Positions 1 through 8,217 of a DNA stretch of 32,682 nt are shown piece by piece. The translations under genes were made by a program, and so were the position numbers. Where the stretch lies: the NCBI GenBank assembly GCA_903859815.1, contig CAIOOA010000124.1, positions 1-32,682 of the forward strand, written 5' to 3'. Positions within the stretch are counted from its first letter, which is position 1. Each line of letters opens with the position of its first letter. Below the pieces are notes generated by a model, which saw nothing but the letters and a program-made list of their open reading frames with translations, had not been told where the DNA came from and did no database searches. The stretch is from an uncultured Methylococcaceae bacterium. GTDB lineage: Bacteria; Pseudomonadota; Gammaproteobacteria; Methylococcales; Methylococcaceae.

Positions 1-123
1 CACCATTCGGCTAACGCGAGCACCGACTCGGCGATCCAGAAGCTGTGCGAGGAATTGAACGAGACGGAAACCCTATTCCCTAGGACCAATCAACGGCTAA
101 TTCTGAAAATGGGATATTCATAA
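1..123 (+). CDS. 3' end of a transposase-like gene (5' part outside window)
   Basis: The frame is open from base 1 and stops at TAA 121-123, giving 40 residues. The tail LNETETLFPRTNQRLILKMG resembles the C-terminal ends of some bacterial putative transposases (ALN-TET-FPGT-LRL-Y), which is a recalled similarity and not a search result. No catalytic motif is present because the body of the gene lies outside the window. It may be intact or a remnant; a mobile-element scar at the edge of a defence cassette would be ordinary. Confidence 0.4.
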   Translation, partial: HHSANASTDSAIQKLCEELNETETLFPRTNQRLILKMGYS

Positions 124-197
124 AATCCAAGACATCAGTATCTCTGAACTTCGGGTGGCTGCATTGTGGAAGGCAAAGGTTTGCGGTTGCCGTTTGT

Positions 198-356
198 ATG
201 ACCGCTTACCGTTACGGTCAATCGCCTACGGTACTGCGGCTGTCATCGCTCATGGCTTCCCTTGTCGTGTTGGGCCTGTTCATCAACGCCAACCAATGGG
301 CGCTTGCCGTGTTGCCTGTCATCCTGATTGCCCCGCATGTTATAATCAGCTTATAA
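198..356 (+). CDS. possible small membrane protein or gene fragment
   Basis: A 52-residue frame starts at ATG 198 and stops at TAA 354-356. The same frame is open upstream as far as 123, so this may be the 3' remnant of a longer gene. From about residue 17 the protein is strongly hydrophobic (segments SLVVLGLFI and ALAVLPVILIAPHVIISL), consistent with two short membrane helices. There is no clear ribosome binding site. A longer frame at 155-418 overlaps it but has an unconvincing, Cys/Pro-rich composition. I do not recognise the protein. Confidence 0.3.
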   Translation: MTAYRYGQSPTVLRLSSLMASLVVLGLFINANQWALAVLPVILIAPHVIISL

Positions 357-520
357 CGGCAGAGGCATTTATTTTATTGGTTCTACCTGGGGCATTTGGC
401 GGTTATCCTTATGGCTAGGACAGCGATTTATATTTACTGACTACGATCCTGAGCCGACTATAGGGCTTATCCCACAAACTCAGTTTAATCAAGTCCAACC
501 GTCGCTATAACGCAATATGG

Positions 521-550
521 CGAACAAGGAATTTTCCAGTTTAATATAAT
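521..550 (+). promoter_or_regulatory. possible sigma70-type promoter for the SLOG-patatin cassette
   Basis: A perfect TATAAT lies at 545-550. A weak -35 candidate (CGAACA, 521-526) sits 18 bases upstream and matches the consensus at only three positions. Transcription would begin close to the ATG at 569, leaving a very short leader. The region is AT-rich, so a chance match is quite possible. Confidence 0.2.
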
Positions 551-568
551 AAGTTAGAGTATTTATTC

Positions 569-2326
569 ATGACTACATCAATCAAAGATGTCCGCATCTG
601 GCTTTCCGGATCGATTCCAGAACAGACCAGCGAGGAAGATCAGCAGAGAATCAAGCGATTTCTACTCGCGCTGGCAAAACAAGTGTTCAGTCAGGGCGGC
701 CGATTAGTTCACGGAAGCCATCCAACAATTCGCGATACGCTGCTGCAAGCTGCTAAAGATTACAAGATCGCAACCAATGAAAAAGCAGGCCTAGTGCTTG
801 TCGTGTCACGGTACTACTCGAAACATCCAAAAGAAAAGTATGGAGTCGATTTGGATGACTGGAACGAATTCACAGCCGAACCGGCAATTGTTACTCGCGA
901 GGCAATGGGCGATGAGGATCAAACGATTAAAGCAGGCAGCTTGGAAATCCTTCGGAATACGTTACTCGAACAGTGTAATGTGATCGTTGCAATCGGTGGT
1001 AAATGGTGGGATGTTGCAAGAAGTAAAGCGGGTATTCCCAAGGAAATCGGCCTAGCCGAAAAGAACCATCTACCGCTATTCCTATTGGGTGGATTGGGCG
1101 GAGCGACGCGCGGCTTCTTGGATGAAAATCGTGATCTACTGCGGCACTGCCATAATGGACTCACCGAAGAGCAGAACATCGAACTGGCGGGGATTGAAGA
1201 TCCCGAAGTACTTGCCCAGCGTGTTGTTAACCAGATTTCCCGCCTTCCTATTCGCTATAGAGATCCAAATGAGGGGCGACCGTTTCGCATCCTCTGTCTC
1301 GATGGTGGCGGAATACGCGGCGCTTATACGGCAGCCGTCCTGGCTTATTGGGAAAAAGCCTTAAAACTTAACATCGTCGATCATTTTGATCTTATAGCCG
1401 GGACATCAACCGGCGGGTTGCTCGCCATTGGGCTTGGGCTAGGGATTCCTGCGGAAAAGTTGCTCAAATTCTATGCCGACGAAGGCCCTGAAATCTTTCC
1501 GACGGAAAGTGAAATGGATCGGTTATGGCACTCATTCAGGCATTGGTTTGGTTCGAAGTTTGACCAAAATAAACTTAAAGAAAAGCTTGAAACCGCCTAC
1601 CACGAATCCCCTCTAGGTACTTCTGCTACGTTGGACAATTCCCGCTGCCGCCTTGTCATTCCCACCTATAACACCAATGCCGATCAACTCGTTGTTTTTC
1701 GGACACCTCATGGCCGATTTAAAACTTCGGCCTCTGGCCGAGATCCGGTGACGGTTGCACTGGCCACCTCTGCCGCACCCACATATTTTGATCCCGTGTA
1801 CACAAAGGGAGTCGTAGCATCCATCGAAGCCGTCGATGGAGGTGTGTGGGCCAATAATCCTGCAACTATCGCTCTTGCTGAAGCCGTTGGGAATCTTAAT
1901 ATACCCATTGAACGGGTTGAAATACTGAGTATTGGCACAACCTTTTCGCCAGCAATCGTGGGTCAACCATCTAAATTAGACAAGGAGATCGTGGGTAAAG
2001 TCGTTGAATTGGCGGGATGCGGGTGGTATGCCCCGCTTTTAGCGAAGATGGCGTGGAAAGACAGGCCGATCCGTGGCAAGATTGGTTGGGTGGCGGGTAT
2101 CGCAGAATTCCTCATGAAAACGCAGGGGCAAACAGCAAACCGTATCTGCGAAGAATTGCTGGATGATCGTTACTTCAGGGTCGATGACGCTTCAACAGTG
2201 ACTGAGCTGGATGATGTGAAATCTATTAGTCAACTCATTGCGATGGGCGAAGCCGCAGCCGAGAGACACCTCAAAGCAGTATGTGTTCGGTTTCTCAATG
2301 GCGTGCCGGTGAATCCATGGTGTTGA
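569..2326 (+). CDS. SLOG-patatin fusion: predicted nucleotide-sensing phospholipase effector
   Basis: 585 residues. The N-terminal half (about 5-225) is a SLOG-type Rossmann domain, seen in SGSIPE (13-18), GGRLVHGSHP (43-52) and VAIGGKW (140-146). The C-terminal half (about 238-560) is a patatin-like lipase with its three signatures: oxyanion-hole loop DGGGIRG (245-251), nucleophile elbow GTSTG (278-282, Ser280) and catalytic DGG (Asp423). Patatins cleave acyl chains from membrane lipids. SLOG domains bind nucleotide-derived ligands, as in Thoeris ThsA and in CBASS and related conflict proteins. The inferred role is an effector that damages the host membrane once its SLOG half binds a signal. 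It is the first gene of three, followed 60 bp later by a TIR gene. The ATG start has only a weak Shine-Dalgarno, and no signal peptide is visible, so it is probably cytosolic. Domain calls are strong; the pathway is inferred. Confidence 0.92.
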   Translation: MTTSIKDVRIWLSGSIPEQTSEEDQQRIKRFLLALAKQVFSQGGRLVHGSHPTIRDTLLQAAKDYKIATNEKAGLVLVVSRYYSKHPKEKYGVDLDDWNEFTAEPAIVTREAMGDEDQTIKAGSLEILRNTLLEQCNVIVAIGGKWWDVARSKAGIPKEIGLAEKNHLPLFLLGGLGGATRGFLDENRDLLRHCHNGLTEEQNIELAGIEDPEVLAQRVVNQISRLPIRYRDPNEGRPFRILCLDGGGIRGAYTAAVLAYWEKALKLNIVDHFDLIAGTSTGGLLAIGLGLGIPAEKLLKFYADEGPEIFPTESEMDRLWHSFRHWFGSKFDQNKLKEKLETAYHESPLGTSATLDNSRCRLVIPTYNTNADQLVVFRTPHGRFKTSASGRDPVTVALATSAAPTYFDPVYTKGVVASIEAVDGGVWANNPATIALAEAVGNLNIPIERVEILSIGTTFSPAIVGQPSKLDKEIVGKVVELAGCGWYAPLLAKMAWKDRPIRGKIGWVAGIAEFLMKTQGQTANRICEELLDDRYFRVDDASTVTELDDVKSISQLIAMGEAAAERHLKAVCVRFLNGVPVNPWC

Positions 2327-2386
2327 TAGGACAGATGTTGAAATCTTGTTAATTCTATTGTGAATCCAAGAGGATGCGAATGCTAT

Positions 2387-3679
2387 ATGCTCCAAAATAA
2401 TCTTGAACTAATAGTCCAGTTCCCAGAAAATAACGGCTATCTTTGCCGAGGTTTTCACGGTCTTCACCTTGCGTCTCCGGTGTATGTGGTTTTCGATGGG
2501 GCGGATGTCAGCGACCAAGCTGTTGCCAATCTGTTAGGAATGGCATTTTGCCAGGAAGTCCTGCGCTATGCCGGCGTTGGTGAGGAAACCATCATGCCTT
2601 GTAGAGTTCATTTGGAAAATGTCTACTGTCATGCGATGGGAGAGCCGACATGCAGGAAAATACTGGTGCGCCCGGCGGCAACCGGGGGAATATTTTCGGT
2701 TGGTACTTGGCCAACGCCCTGCGCCGAGGCTAAATGGCTGCACAACCCGTCATGGGAAGTCATTCCGGTTATGCCAACAGGCAGTTCGGTTCAGGAGCAT
2801 GTGCCCCGGGCATGGCAAGGCATCAATGTCTGCTTCTGGAAGCAACACCCTGTCGAAGCCCTTTGGGCTGTGCTACAACGCGCCGGACTGACACCCGAGG
2901 AAAATCGGATATTCATCAGCTACGTTAGGAAGGATGCCACACCCGTCGCCGATCAATTGTTCGAGGCATTGACCAAGGAAGGTTTTGATGTGTTCTTGGA
3001 TCGATACAGTGTTCCGATTGGCGTTCAATTCCAACAAAGGCTGAGTCAGGATCTTTGCGACAAGGCCATGGTGGTGCTCCTCAATTCTAAGAATCTTACG
3101 CAGTCCCGCTGGGTGGAGGAGGAAATTGCCATCATCAAATCTTACCGGTTGGGTTTGCTGGAATTGCGCTTTCCCGCCGGGAAAGAACGGCGCGATATTG
3201 ATTCTGATTACACGAGGCTGCTCATCCCGAATGATTTTGACCCCGGTGGATCGAGCTATCCTGACGACGGAACAGAAAAGCTTTCGGAATCTAAATTGGC
3301 TTACATAGTCAGCGAGATAAAAAAAGTTCATGGCCGTGCGTTGCACCGTCGGCGCTATGAATTGATCGACAACTTTGCCGCCGCGCTAGTGTCCGTGGGC
3401 AAGACCGCCACAGCTCTCCCGGATGGAACCTTCCTGCTGGGGCCCAGCGGGGCGGGGGTAGAGACCGTTGTTGGGCTAACCGTTCGTCCACCCGAGCTTG
3501 GCGATTTCTGCGCATTGCATCAACGCGGCAATGTTTCGACAGGCCGCACCGGATGGCTTATCAGCCCCTCACCATTGTTCCTCGCCCAGCGCCAGGCTCA
3601 AATCGCTTGGCTTGCCAATATCAGCCATATTCGACACGCCAACGAGGCGCAGATTTCAGACTTGGCTGCGAAACTTTAA
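2387..3679 (+). CDS. TIR-domain protein, predicted NADase/signal-producing component
   Basis: 430 residues from ATG 2387, which has AGAGGA upstream; a GTG at 2360 would add nine residues but has no Shine-Dalgarno. The central TIR domain (about 173-270) opens with RIFISYVRKD and contains SRWVEEEI. Trp242 and Glu246 have the same spacing as the WVHKEI catalytic motif of SARM1, so NAD+ cleavage or cyclisation is plausible. The N-terminal ~165 residues and the C-terminal ~120 residues are not recognised. No signal peptide or membrane segment is evident. It lies between two SLOG genes, with 60 bp to the first and 12 bp to the next, so co-transcription is likely. In Thoeris a TIR protein makes a cADPR isomer sensed by a SLOG domain; the same logic is inferred here. 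Confidence 0.88.
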   Translation: MLQNNLELIVQFPENNGYLCRGFHGLHLASPVYVVFDGADVSDQAVANLLGMAFCQEVLRYAGVGEETIMPCRVHLENVYCHAMGEPTCRKILVRPAATGGIFSVGTWPTPCAEAKWLHNPSWEVIPVMPTGSSVQEHVPRAWQGINVCFWKQHPVEALWAVLQRAGLTPEENRIFISYVRKDATPVADQLFEALTKEGFDVFLDRYSVPIGVQFQQRLSQDLCDKAMVVLLNSKNLTQSRWVEEEIAIIKSYRLGLLELRFPAGKERRDIDSDYTRLLIPNDFDPGGSSYPDDGTEKLSESKLAYIVSEIKKVHGRALHRRRYELIDNFAAALVSVGKTATALPDGTFLLGPSGAGVETVVGLTVRPPELGDFCALHQRGNVSTGRTGWLISPSPLFLAQRQAQIAWLANISHIRHANEAQISDLAAKL

Positions 3680-3691
3680 GGATTCAATCCT

Positions 3692-4525
3692 ATGTCAACA
3701 ACCGTACTTACACCGAAATCTCGATTGCACGGCATCAGCCTATTCTTGAGCGCCAGCATACCCACAGCCGCACGTGCGGATGAATACGAACGCATACCCG
3801 AAGCGCCGCTTCAAATCGAAGAAGCCGTCATGTGTATCGCACGGGCGATTTTCATGGAAGGCGGCACACTGGTCTTTGGCGCACACCCCAGCATTTCACC
3901 GCTGGTCGCACGGGTGATAGACGATTACTACCTTCCGGCACCGGCAGAAGAACGTCAACGCGACACCGACCGCGAGAATCAAGCCATTCAGTGGAAGAAC
4001 CCCTCACTGGTGATTTATCAAAGCTTGGTATGGAAAGAGTACTGGGCGGAAGCAACCGAGCGGCTGGCTCGGCATCCGCTGGTGCAGATGAAATGGACGG
4101 ACATCGTGGGAGATGAACGGATTGATCTAACCATCAAAAATGCGGCGCTAGCACCTAATAGTATGGAAAAGATGCGGATAGCTATGCTTAATGACACATC
4201 CCCTGAAGCGATGATTGCGATTGGCGGTATGAAGGGCGTTCTGGACGAGGCAAAACTCTTCGCAATGCATCGACAAGGAAAGCCCATTTTCACGCTGGAA
4301 ACAACCGGCGGCGCGGCTGCCCTGCTTGCGCGGCCGCAGCAGAGTCTGGGCACTGTTCGAGTAATGGACGCGGAAGCCATGAACCTTGTCCGTAAATTTT
4401 GGGAAAGTCAAGAGGACAGAGATTTGCAAAAACGATTCAGTGAGTCAGGCAGCCGGAGGTTGTACGTTCCTTATGCCTTTGTTGCCCAACAGATTGTTGC
4501 TGAAATAATCAATAATCGCGGCTAG
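3692..4525 (+). CDS. stand-alone SLOG-domain protein
   Basis: 277 residues. The ATG is preceded by AAGGA at good spacing and sits 12 bp after the TIR gene. SLOG hallmarks match those of the patatin fusion in order and spacing: LFLSASIP (about 17-24), EGGTLVFGAHP (about 56-66) and a late MIAIGGMKG (about 173-181). The family resembles the SLOG cluster associated with TIR and patatin genes. There is no enzyme domain beyond the Rossmann fold. Possible roles are a second signal receptor, a nucleotide-processing partner, or a buffer that binds the TIR product. LSASIPTAARA near the N-terminus is the SLOG strand and loop, not a convincing secretion signal. The assignment is strong for the fold and open for the function. 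Confidence 0.87.
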   Translation: MSTTVLTPKSRLHGISLFLSASIPTAARADEYERIPEAPLQIEEAVMCIARAIFMEGGTLVFGAHPSISPLVARVIDDYYLPAPAEERQRDTDRENQAIQWKNPSLVIYQSLVWKEYWAEATERLARHPLVQMKWTDIVGDERIDLTIKNAALAPNSMEKMRIAMLNDTSPEAMIAIGGMKGVLDEAKLFAMHRQGKPIFTLETTGGAAALLARPQQSLGTVRVMDAEAMNLVRKFWESQEDRDLQKRFSESGSRRLYVPYAFVAQQIVAEIINNRG

Positions 4526-4590
4526 GCTTCACTTCGAAGTTTAAAACAACTCTAACGCTAGAAAACCATAATGGAAAGATTCTGCAAAAA

Positions 4591-4844
4591 ATGTCTGAAT
4601 CCTTCGCCAAGGAGCCGCCTTTCGAAGCTGTCAAGAAATTTCCCGAACTTGTGGGGGCTTACGCCACGGTTCCGCCATTGACAAAAATGCCGAGGCCGAT
4701 GGGCTTGATGAAAGACAACTCGCCGTGGTCAATGCCAAGGTGCGCGAGTTAGTCACCAATAGCATTGAGTGCGGCGATATACCGAATACGAAACTCAGGG
4801 AATTGAACCAATCCAGAAGCAACGAACAGGATTATTCGCGATGA
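4591..4844 (+). pseudogene. frameshifted gene remnant
   Basis: From ATG 4591 one frame reads FAKEPPFEAVKKFPELVGAY and then loses protein-like character near 4665. The neighbouring frame then takes over with IDKNAEADGLDERQLAVVNA and continues with charged, helical sequence to TGA 4842-4844. Joined, the two pieces make about 84 residues of plausible helical protein, which suggests one frameshift in an old coding sequence. I do not recognise the family. It is unlikely to be functional. Confidence 0.4.
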
Positions 4845-5120
4845 GGATAATTTAGAGCTTTGCATTTATGTCTACGCCGATCATACTGTTCATCGAAATC
4901 GACAAGGAACCCTCGCTGGCTTGCCTGGTTCCGCCCATTCTAATAACGGACAACCGAAGATTTTGAAAGCAAGGCTGCTTTTGTTATTGGTTGAGCCTAA
5001 TTTAGTTTCTATAATATTTAAACTTCTTTGGGTGACATAAATATTATGATTTAGAATAGTCAGCTTTATCCTCAAGATAATAAGTGGCTTTAATTAATAT
5101 ATGCGATGAAATTTATATTT
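4845..5120. other. AT-rich spacer with no supported gene
   Basis: This spacer separates the rightward SLOG cassette from the leftward TPR/NB-ARC pair. It becomes clearly AT-rich after about 4960. No hairpin with a T-run and no convincing ORF was seen. Confidence 0.5.
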
Positions 5121-6728
5121 CTATTTATATAAATGTGCTTGCAATTTCTGTAAATTTTCCCTAATGATTTCAGTAGTTAAATGATGCTTACCTAAGATAT
5201 TCTCAAAAATCATTAAACTTCTTTGATAAAAAGTTTCTGCCAATTCATATTTTCCTTGTTCACTACACAAATTAGCCAAATTATTAAGAATTTGTGCCAC
5301 ATCAGGATGTTCTGTACCTAATGTTTTTTCTAAAATCACTAATACTTGTTGGTATAAATCCATGGCTTGTGAATAATTTCCAAGAGTATCGTGAAATTCG
5401 GCTAGATTATTTAACGCTTGAATCGTATCTGGATGTTCTGAACCTAAGTTTTTATTTGTAATGGCTAATACCCGCTGGTATAAAGTTAATGCCTGCTGAT
5501 ATTGGCCTTGTTTTTCATGAAGTATAGCTAAATTATTCAAGCTTTGCAGCGTATCAGGATGTTTTTCACCTAAAACTTTTTCCGTTATCGCTAAGGCTTG
5601 TTCAGATAAAATAATCGCTTGCGGGTAATTATTCAGCTCATAATGCAAGTTCGCTAGATTATTTAAACAAGCCGCTGTAGCAGGATGCTCTTTACCTAAT
5701 ACCTCTTCCCAAATTTTTAAAGCGCGTTCATACAATGGCAAAGCCTGTTCATATTCGCCTTGTGTTTCATACAAAGCCGCCAAATTATTTAAGCTACGCG
5801 CCGTGTGAAAATGGTTTTCGCCGAGTGTTTTTTCATGGATGGTTAATGCTCTTTTGTACAAAGGCAGAGCTTGACTATAGTTTTGTAGCTGAAAATAGGT
5901 TGCGGCAAGATTATCAAGACTGGTCGCAATTTCAGGATGTTCTAAACCGAAACTTTTTTCTTTGCTGATTAACGCTTGTTGATATAAAGGCAATGCTTGT
6001 TGATAGTGACTTTTGGCATAATACAAGGTGGCAAGATTGTTTAAGCTATTGGCAGTATCGGGATGATTGGCAGATAAAACTTTTTCTCTGATGTTGAGAG
6101 CGCGTTGATAGAGTGGTAAGGCTTGGTCATATTCGCCTAAAGAATCATAAAGCGCGGCAAGATTATTAAGGCTATTGGCTATATCGGGATATTCTGCGGG
6201 TAAAGTCAGCTCTCTGATAGTTAATGCTTGCTGATAGAGCGGTAATGCCTGAGTGTAATTGCCTTGTTCATAATAAATACTGGCTAAATTATCAATATTG
6301 CTGGCTGTGTTAGGATGTTCTGTGCCAAATAATGTTTTATTAATTTCTAAGGCTTGTTGTATTAGATGAATCGCTTGTGAAAATTCGCCTTTGTCGCTAT
6401 AGAGGAAACCTAGATTATTTGAAATATTAGCAATGACAGAGCGGTGTATTGTTGAGACTTTTTCACAAATGTTTAAGGCGTGTTGATATAAGGGGAGTGC
6501 GTCAGAAAACTGAGATTTTTCTTGTAGATAATAAGCAGTTTGGTTGAGTAATAATGCTGCATTTTCGGTTTCGATAAAAAATTTCTGAATTTGTTCACAT
6601 GCGGCAGTTGCACTTAATATTAATTCTTCACACAAGCCCCAATTTTCAAATTCAGGATTAGGAAAAGCGGTATTAACCCGATTTACAAATTTATCAGCTC
6701 GTTCCCGCCATGTTGCCTTTCTATCCAT
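5121..6728 (-). CDS. tetratricopeptide (kinesin-light-chain type) repeat protein, probable sensor half of a split TIR-NB-ARC-TPR protein
   Basis: 535 residues from ATG 6728; a GTG directly upstream is also possible. After about 75 residues of helical lead-in, ten consecutive 42-residue units run to about residue 496, each with the pattern ALPLYQ-AL-I-EK-LG-EHP and NNLA. A partial eleventh unit ends the protein. These TPRs form a superhelix that binds peptides or proteins. The lead-in (AFPNPEFENWGLCEELILSA) is the linker normally found between NB-ARC and TPR in single-chain homologues. The start overlaps the end of the upstream NB-ARC gene by 8 bp, so the pair is either translationally coupled or a single gene split by a frameshift. 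The coding sequence is visibly more AT-rich than its partner. Function is inferred from architecture. Confidence 0.92.
   Translation of the reverse strand: MDRKATWRERADKFVNRVNTAFPNPEFENWGLCEELILSATAACEQIQKFFIETENAALLLNQTAYYLQEKSQFSDALPLYQHALNICEKVSTIHRSVIANISNNLGFLYSDKGEFSQAIHLIQQALEINKTLFGTEHPNTASNIDNLASIYYEQGNYTQALPLYQQALTIRELTLPAEYPDIANSLNNLAALYDSLGEYDQALPLYQRALNIREKVLSANHPDTANSLNNLATLYYAKSHYQQALPLYQQALISKEKSFGLEHPEIATSLDNLAATYFQLQNYSQALPLYKRALTIHEKTLGENHFHTARSLNNLAALYETQGEYEQALPLYERALKIWEEVLGKEHPATAACLNNLANLHYELNNYPQAIILSEQALAITEKVLGEKHPDTLQSLNNLAILHEKQGQYQQALTLYQRVLAITNKNLGSEHPDTIQALNNLAEFHDTLGNYSQAMDLYQQVLVILEKTLGTEHPDVAQILNNLANLCSEQGKYELAETFYQRSLMIFENILGKHHLTTEIIRENLQKLQAHLYK
5241..6500 (-). 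repeat. ten tandem 126-bp units encoding TPR motifs
   Basis: The coding sequence repeats every 126 bp (42 codons). Units are diverged at the nucleotide level but keep recognisable blocks for ALPLYQ and NNLA. This is a coding repeat and not a non-coding satellite. Confidence 0.8.
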
Positions 6729-8217
6729 CACAAACAGCCTGTATCACAATCTGCACTACACGGTGCATTGTAAAATATTGCTTTTCAGGAACACGTTGAA
6801 TTAGTGAATAATCTCTTAGCGTTTCAAGTGCTTCATATAATTCTAATTTGCCACACTCAGGATATAATTTTTCAGAAATTCTATCAGGGTGTCCTAGCGC
6901 AGAGTCACGCAAAATTTCACCTGCTAACGCACTGCGGTTTTCAACTTTTTCTAAAGCTAGTGAAAAAGTCCTATAGACTGCTTCAGAATGGTCATCTGAA
7001 TGAACAACACCCCGTTTTTTCAACATTTTAGGTGCATCATCCTGATAAAGTTCTAAATAGTCTTGTAACTTACAACCAGTTTGTTCAATAAATGCACCCG
7101 CTTGGTCTATCGCCAACGCCAAACCGCCTAATTCATGCACTAGCACGGTTGCCGTTTGCCAATCTTGATCCGACACACAGGGGCGCACTTGTTCTAATGT
7201 CGCTAAATCCATTGCTACCTGTTTCGACCGCCGCAATAAAAACACTGCGCCCGTGTCATCATCAAAACAATCCACCGTGACCGAAGCTAAATCGCCTGTG
7301 GCTTGGGCGCGAGTGGTGAATAACACATGACCCTGCGCATTGCTGGGCAATAACTCTTTCGCGGCGGTCAGCAATTCCAAGGTCTCGGCATTATCAAAAA
7401 TCAATAACCAACCGTCATTATTGCGTAGCCACGATTGCACAGCGAGAATTTGGTCATCCTGTTTATCGGCTTTAAAACCTAACAACACGGAAAGCTGGGC
7501 AAAACTACTGCGTAATAAATCTTTGCCATCAGCTAATACCCACAACACCGCTGAATACTCAGCTTGGTATCGATGCGCATATTCGGCAACGGTTTGGGTT
7601 TTACCGACACCGCCTAAACCACTTAAGGCGGTGGCTTTTTTTGAGGGCGTGATGGCGATTTCATTTTCAGTTTGTAAAGCTTCATGCAGCTTTGTCAGAA
7701 TATTGGTACGTCCAGTGAAAAACGGATTGCGAGGAAAGGGGACGTTGAAAAGAATGGGTGTGGATGCTTTGTGTCTGCCACGTCCTGGCGGATTGCCTTG
7801 GATACCGCATTCCAGCAGATACAAACTGTGAGCATCAGCTAGCCCTTGGCGTAAATCTATCCACACATTATTGGCTAAAAATCCGGGTAGTTCCATACCT
7901 TCGGGTGCGCCTGGAAGTAATACGGGTATAACGCGAAAGCCTTGTTCCTGAATTTGTCTGCGCAGTAAAACTTCAACTTCATTTTTTTGCCAGATGCCTT
8001 CACCGCTTGCTCCTACGAATACCGCACAGCTTTGGCTGTCTGTTAGACCCTGTTGCAGTTGTTCTAGGGATGAATTTCCTGGGATCATTTGCCAGCGGTC
8101 TATCCAAGGCTTTAAGTTAGCTTGGTCTTCTAAATATTCAGCTATTTTTGTTACCAATTCAGCATCTTCGCTGTTGTAACTTAAGAAGACGCTGAAAGCT
8201 CCGGGCGGTACAGTCAT
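6721..8217 (-). CDS. TIR-NB-ARC STAND ATPase
   Basis: 498 residues; ATG 8217 has AAGGA upstream. The N-terminal TIR domain (about 7-125) begins FSVFLSYNSED and has GIWQKNEVE, placing Glu80 four residues after Trp76 as in NADase TIRs. The NB-ARC ATPase follows: Walker A GLGGVGKT (200-207), Walker B LLIFDN (271-276), LFTTR (299-303), GLAL in the GLPL position (365-368) and MHRVVQ in the MHD position (484-489). NB-ARC STAND proteins act as nucleotide-driven switches that oligomerise when their sensor repeats bind a target; here oligomerisation would activate the TIR. The protein stops right after the MHD region, where the TPR array would normally continue, and that array is encoded by the overlapping downstream gene. 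Bacterial TIR-STAND proteins are known or predicted antiphage sensors; that role is inferred here. Confidence 0.93.
   Translation of the reverse strand: MTVPPGAFSVFLSYNSEDAELVTKIAEYLEDQANLKPWIDRWQMIPGNSSLEQLQQGLTDSQSCAVFVGASGEGIWQKNEVEVLLRRQIQEQGFRVIPVLLPGAPEGMELPGFLANNVWIDLRQGLADAHSLYLLECGIQGNPPGRGRHKASTPILFNVPFPRNPFFTGRTNILTKLHEALQTENEIAITPSKKATALSGLGGVGKTQTVAEYAHRYQAEYSAVLWVLADGKDLLRSSFAQLSVLLGFKADKQDDQILAVQSWLRNNDGWLLIFDNAETLELLTAAKELLPSNAQGHVLFTTRAQATGDLASVTVDCFDDDTGAVFLLRRSKQVAMDLATLEQVRPCVSDQDWQTATVLVHELGGLALAIDQAGAFIEQTGCKLQDYLELYQDDAPKMLKKRGVVHSDDHSEAVYRTFSLALEKVENRSALAGEILRDSALGHPDRISEKLYPECGKLELYEALETLRDYSLIQRVPEKQYFTMHRVVQIVIQAVCDG

Noticed and set aside
569-4525. CBASS operon with CapV-type patatin
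   Set aside because: CapV-like patatin is present, but no CD-NTase (G[G/S]-type nucleotidyltransferase) or Cap2/Cap3 gene is seen. TIR-made signalling fits better.
4890-5075. 61-residue - strand ORF in the AT-rich spacer
   Set aside because: No ribosome binding site, no protein-like pattern, and composition typical of random AT-rich sequence.
5241-6500. CRISPR-like or satellite array
   Set aside because: The 126-bp periodicity is the coding sequence of TPR motifs in one open frame, with no unique spacers.
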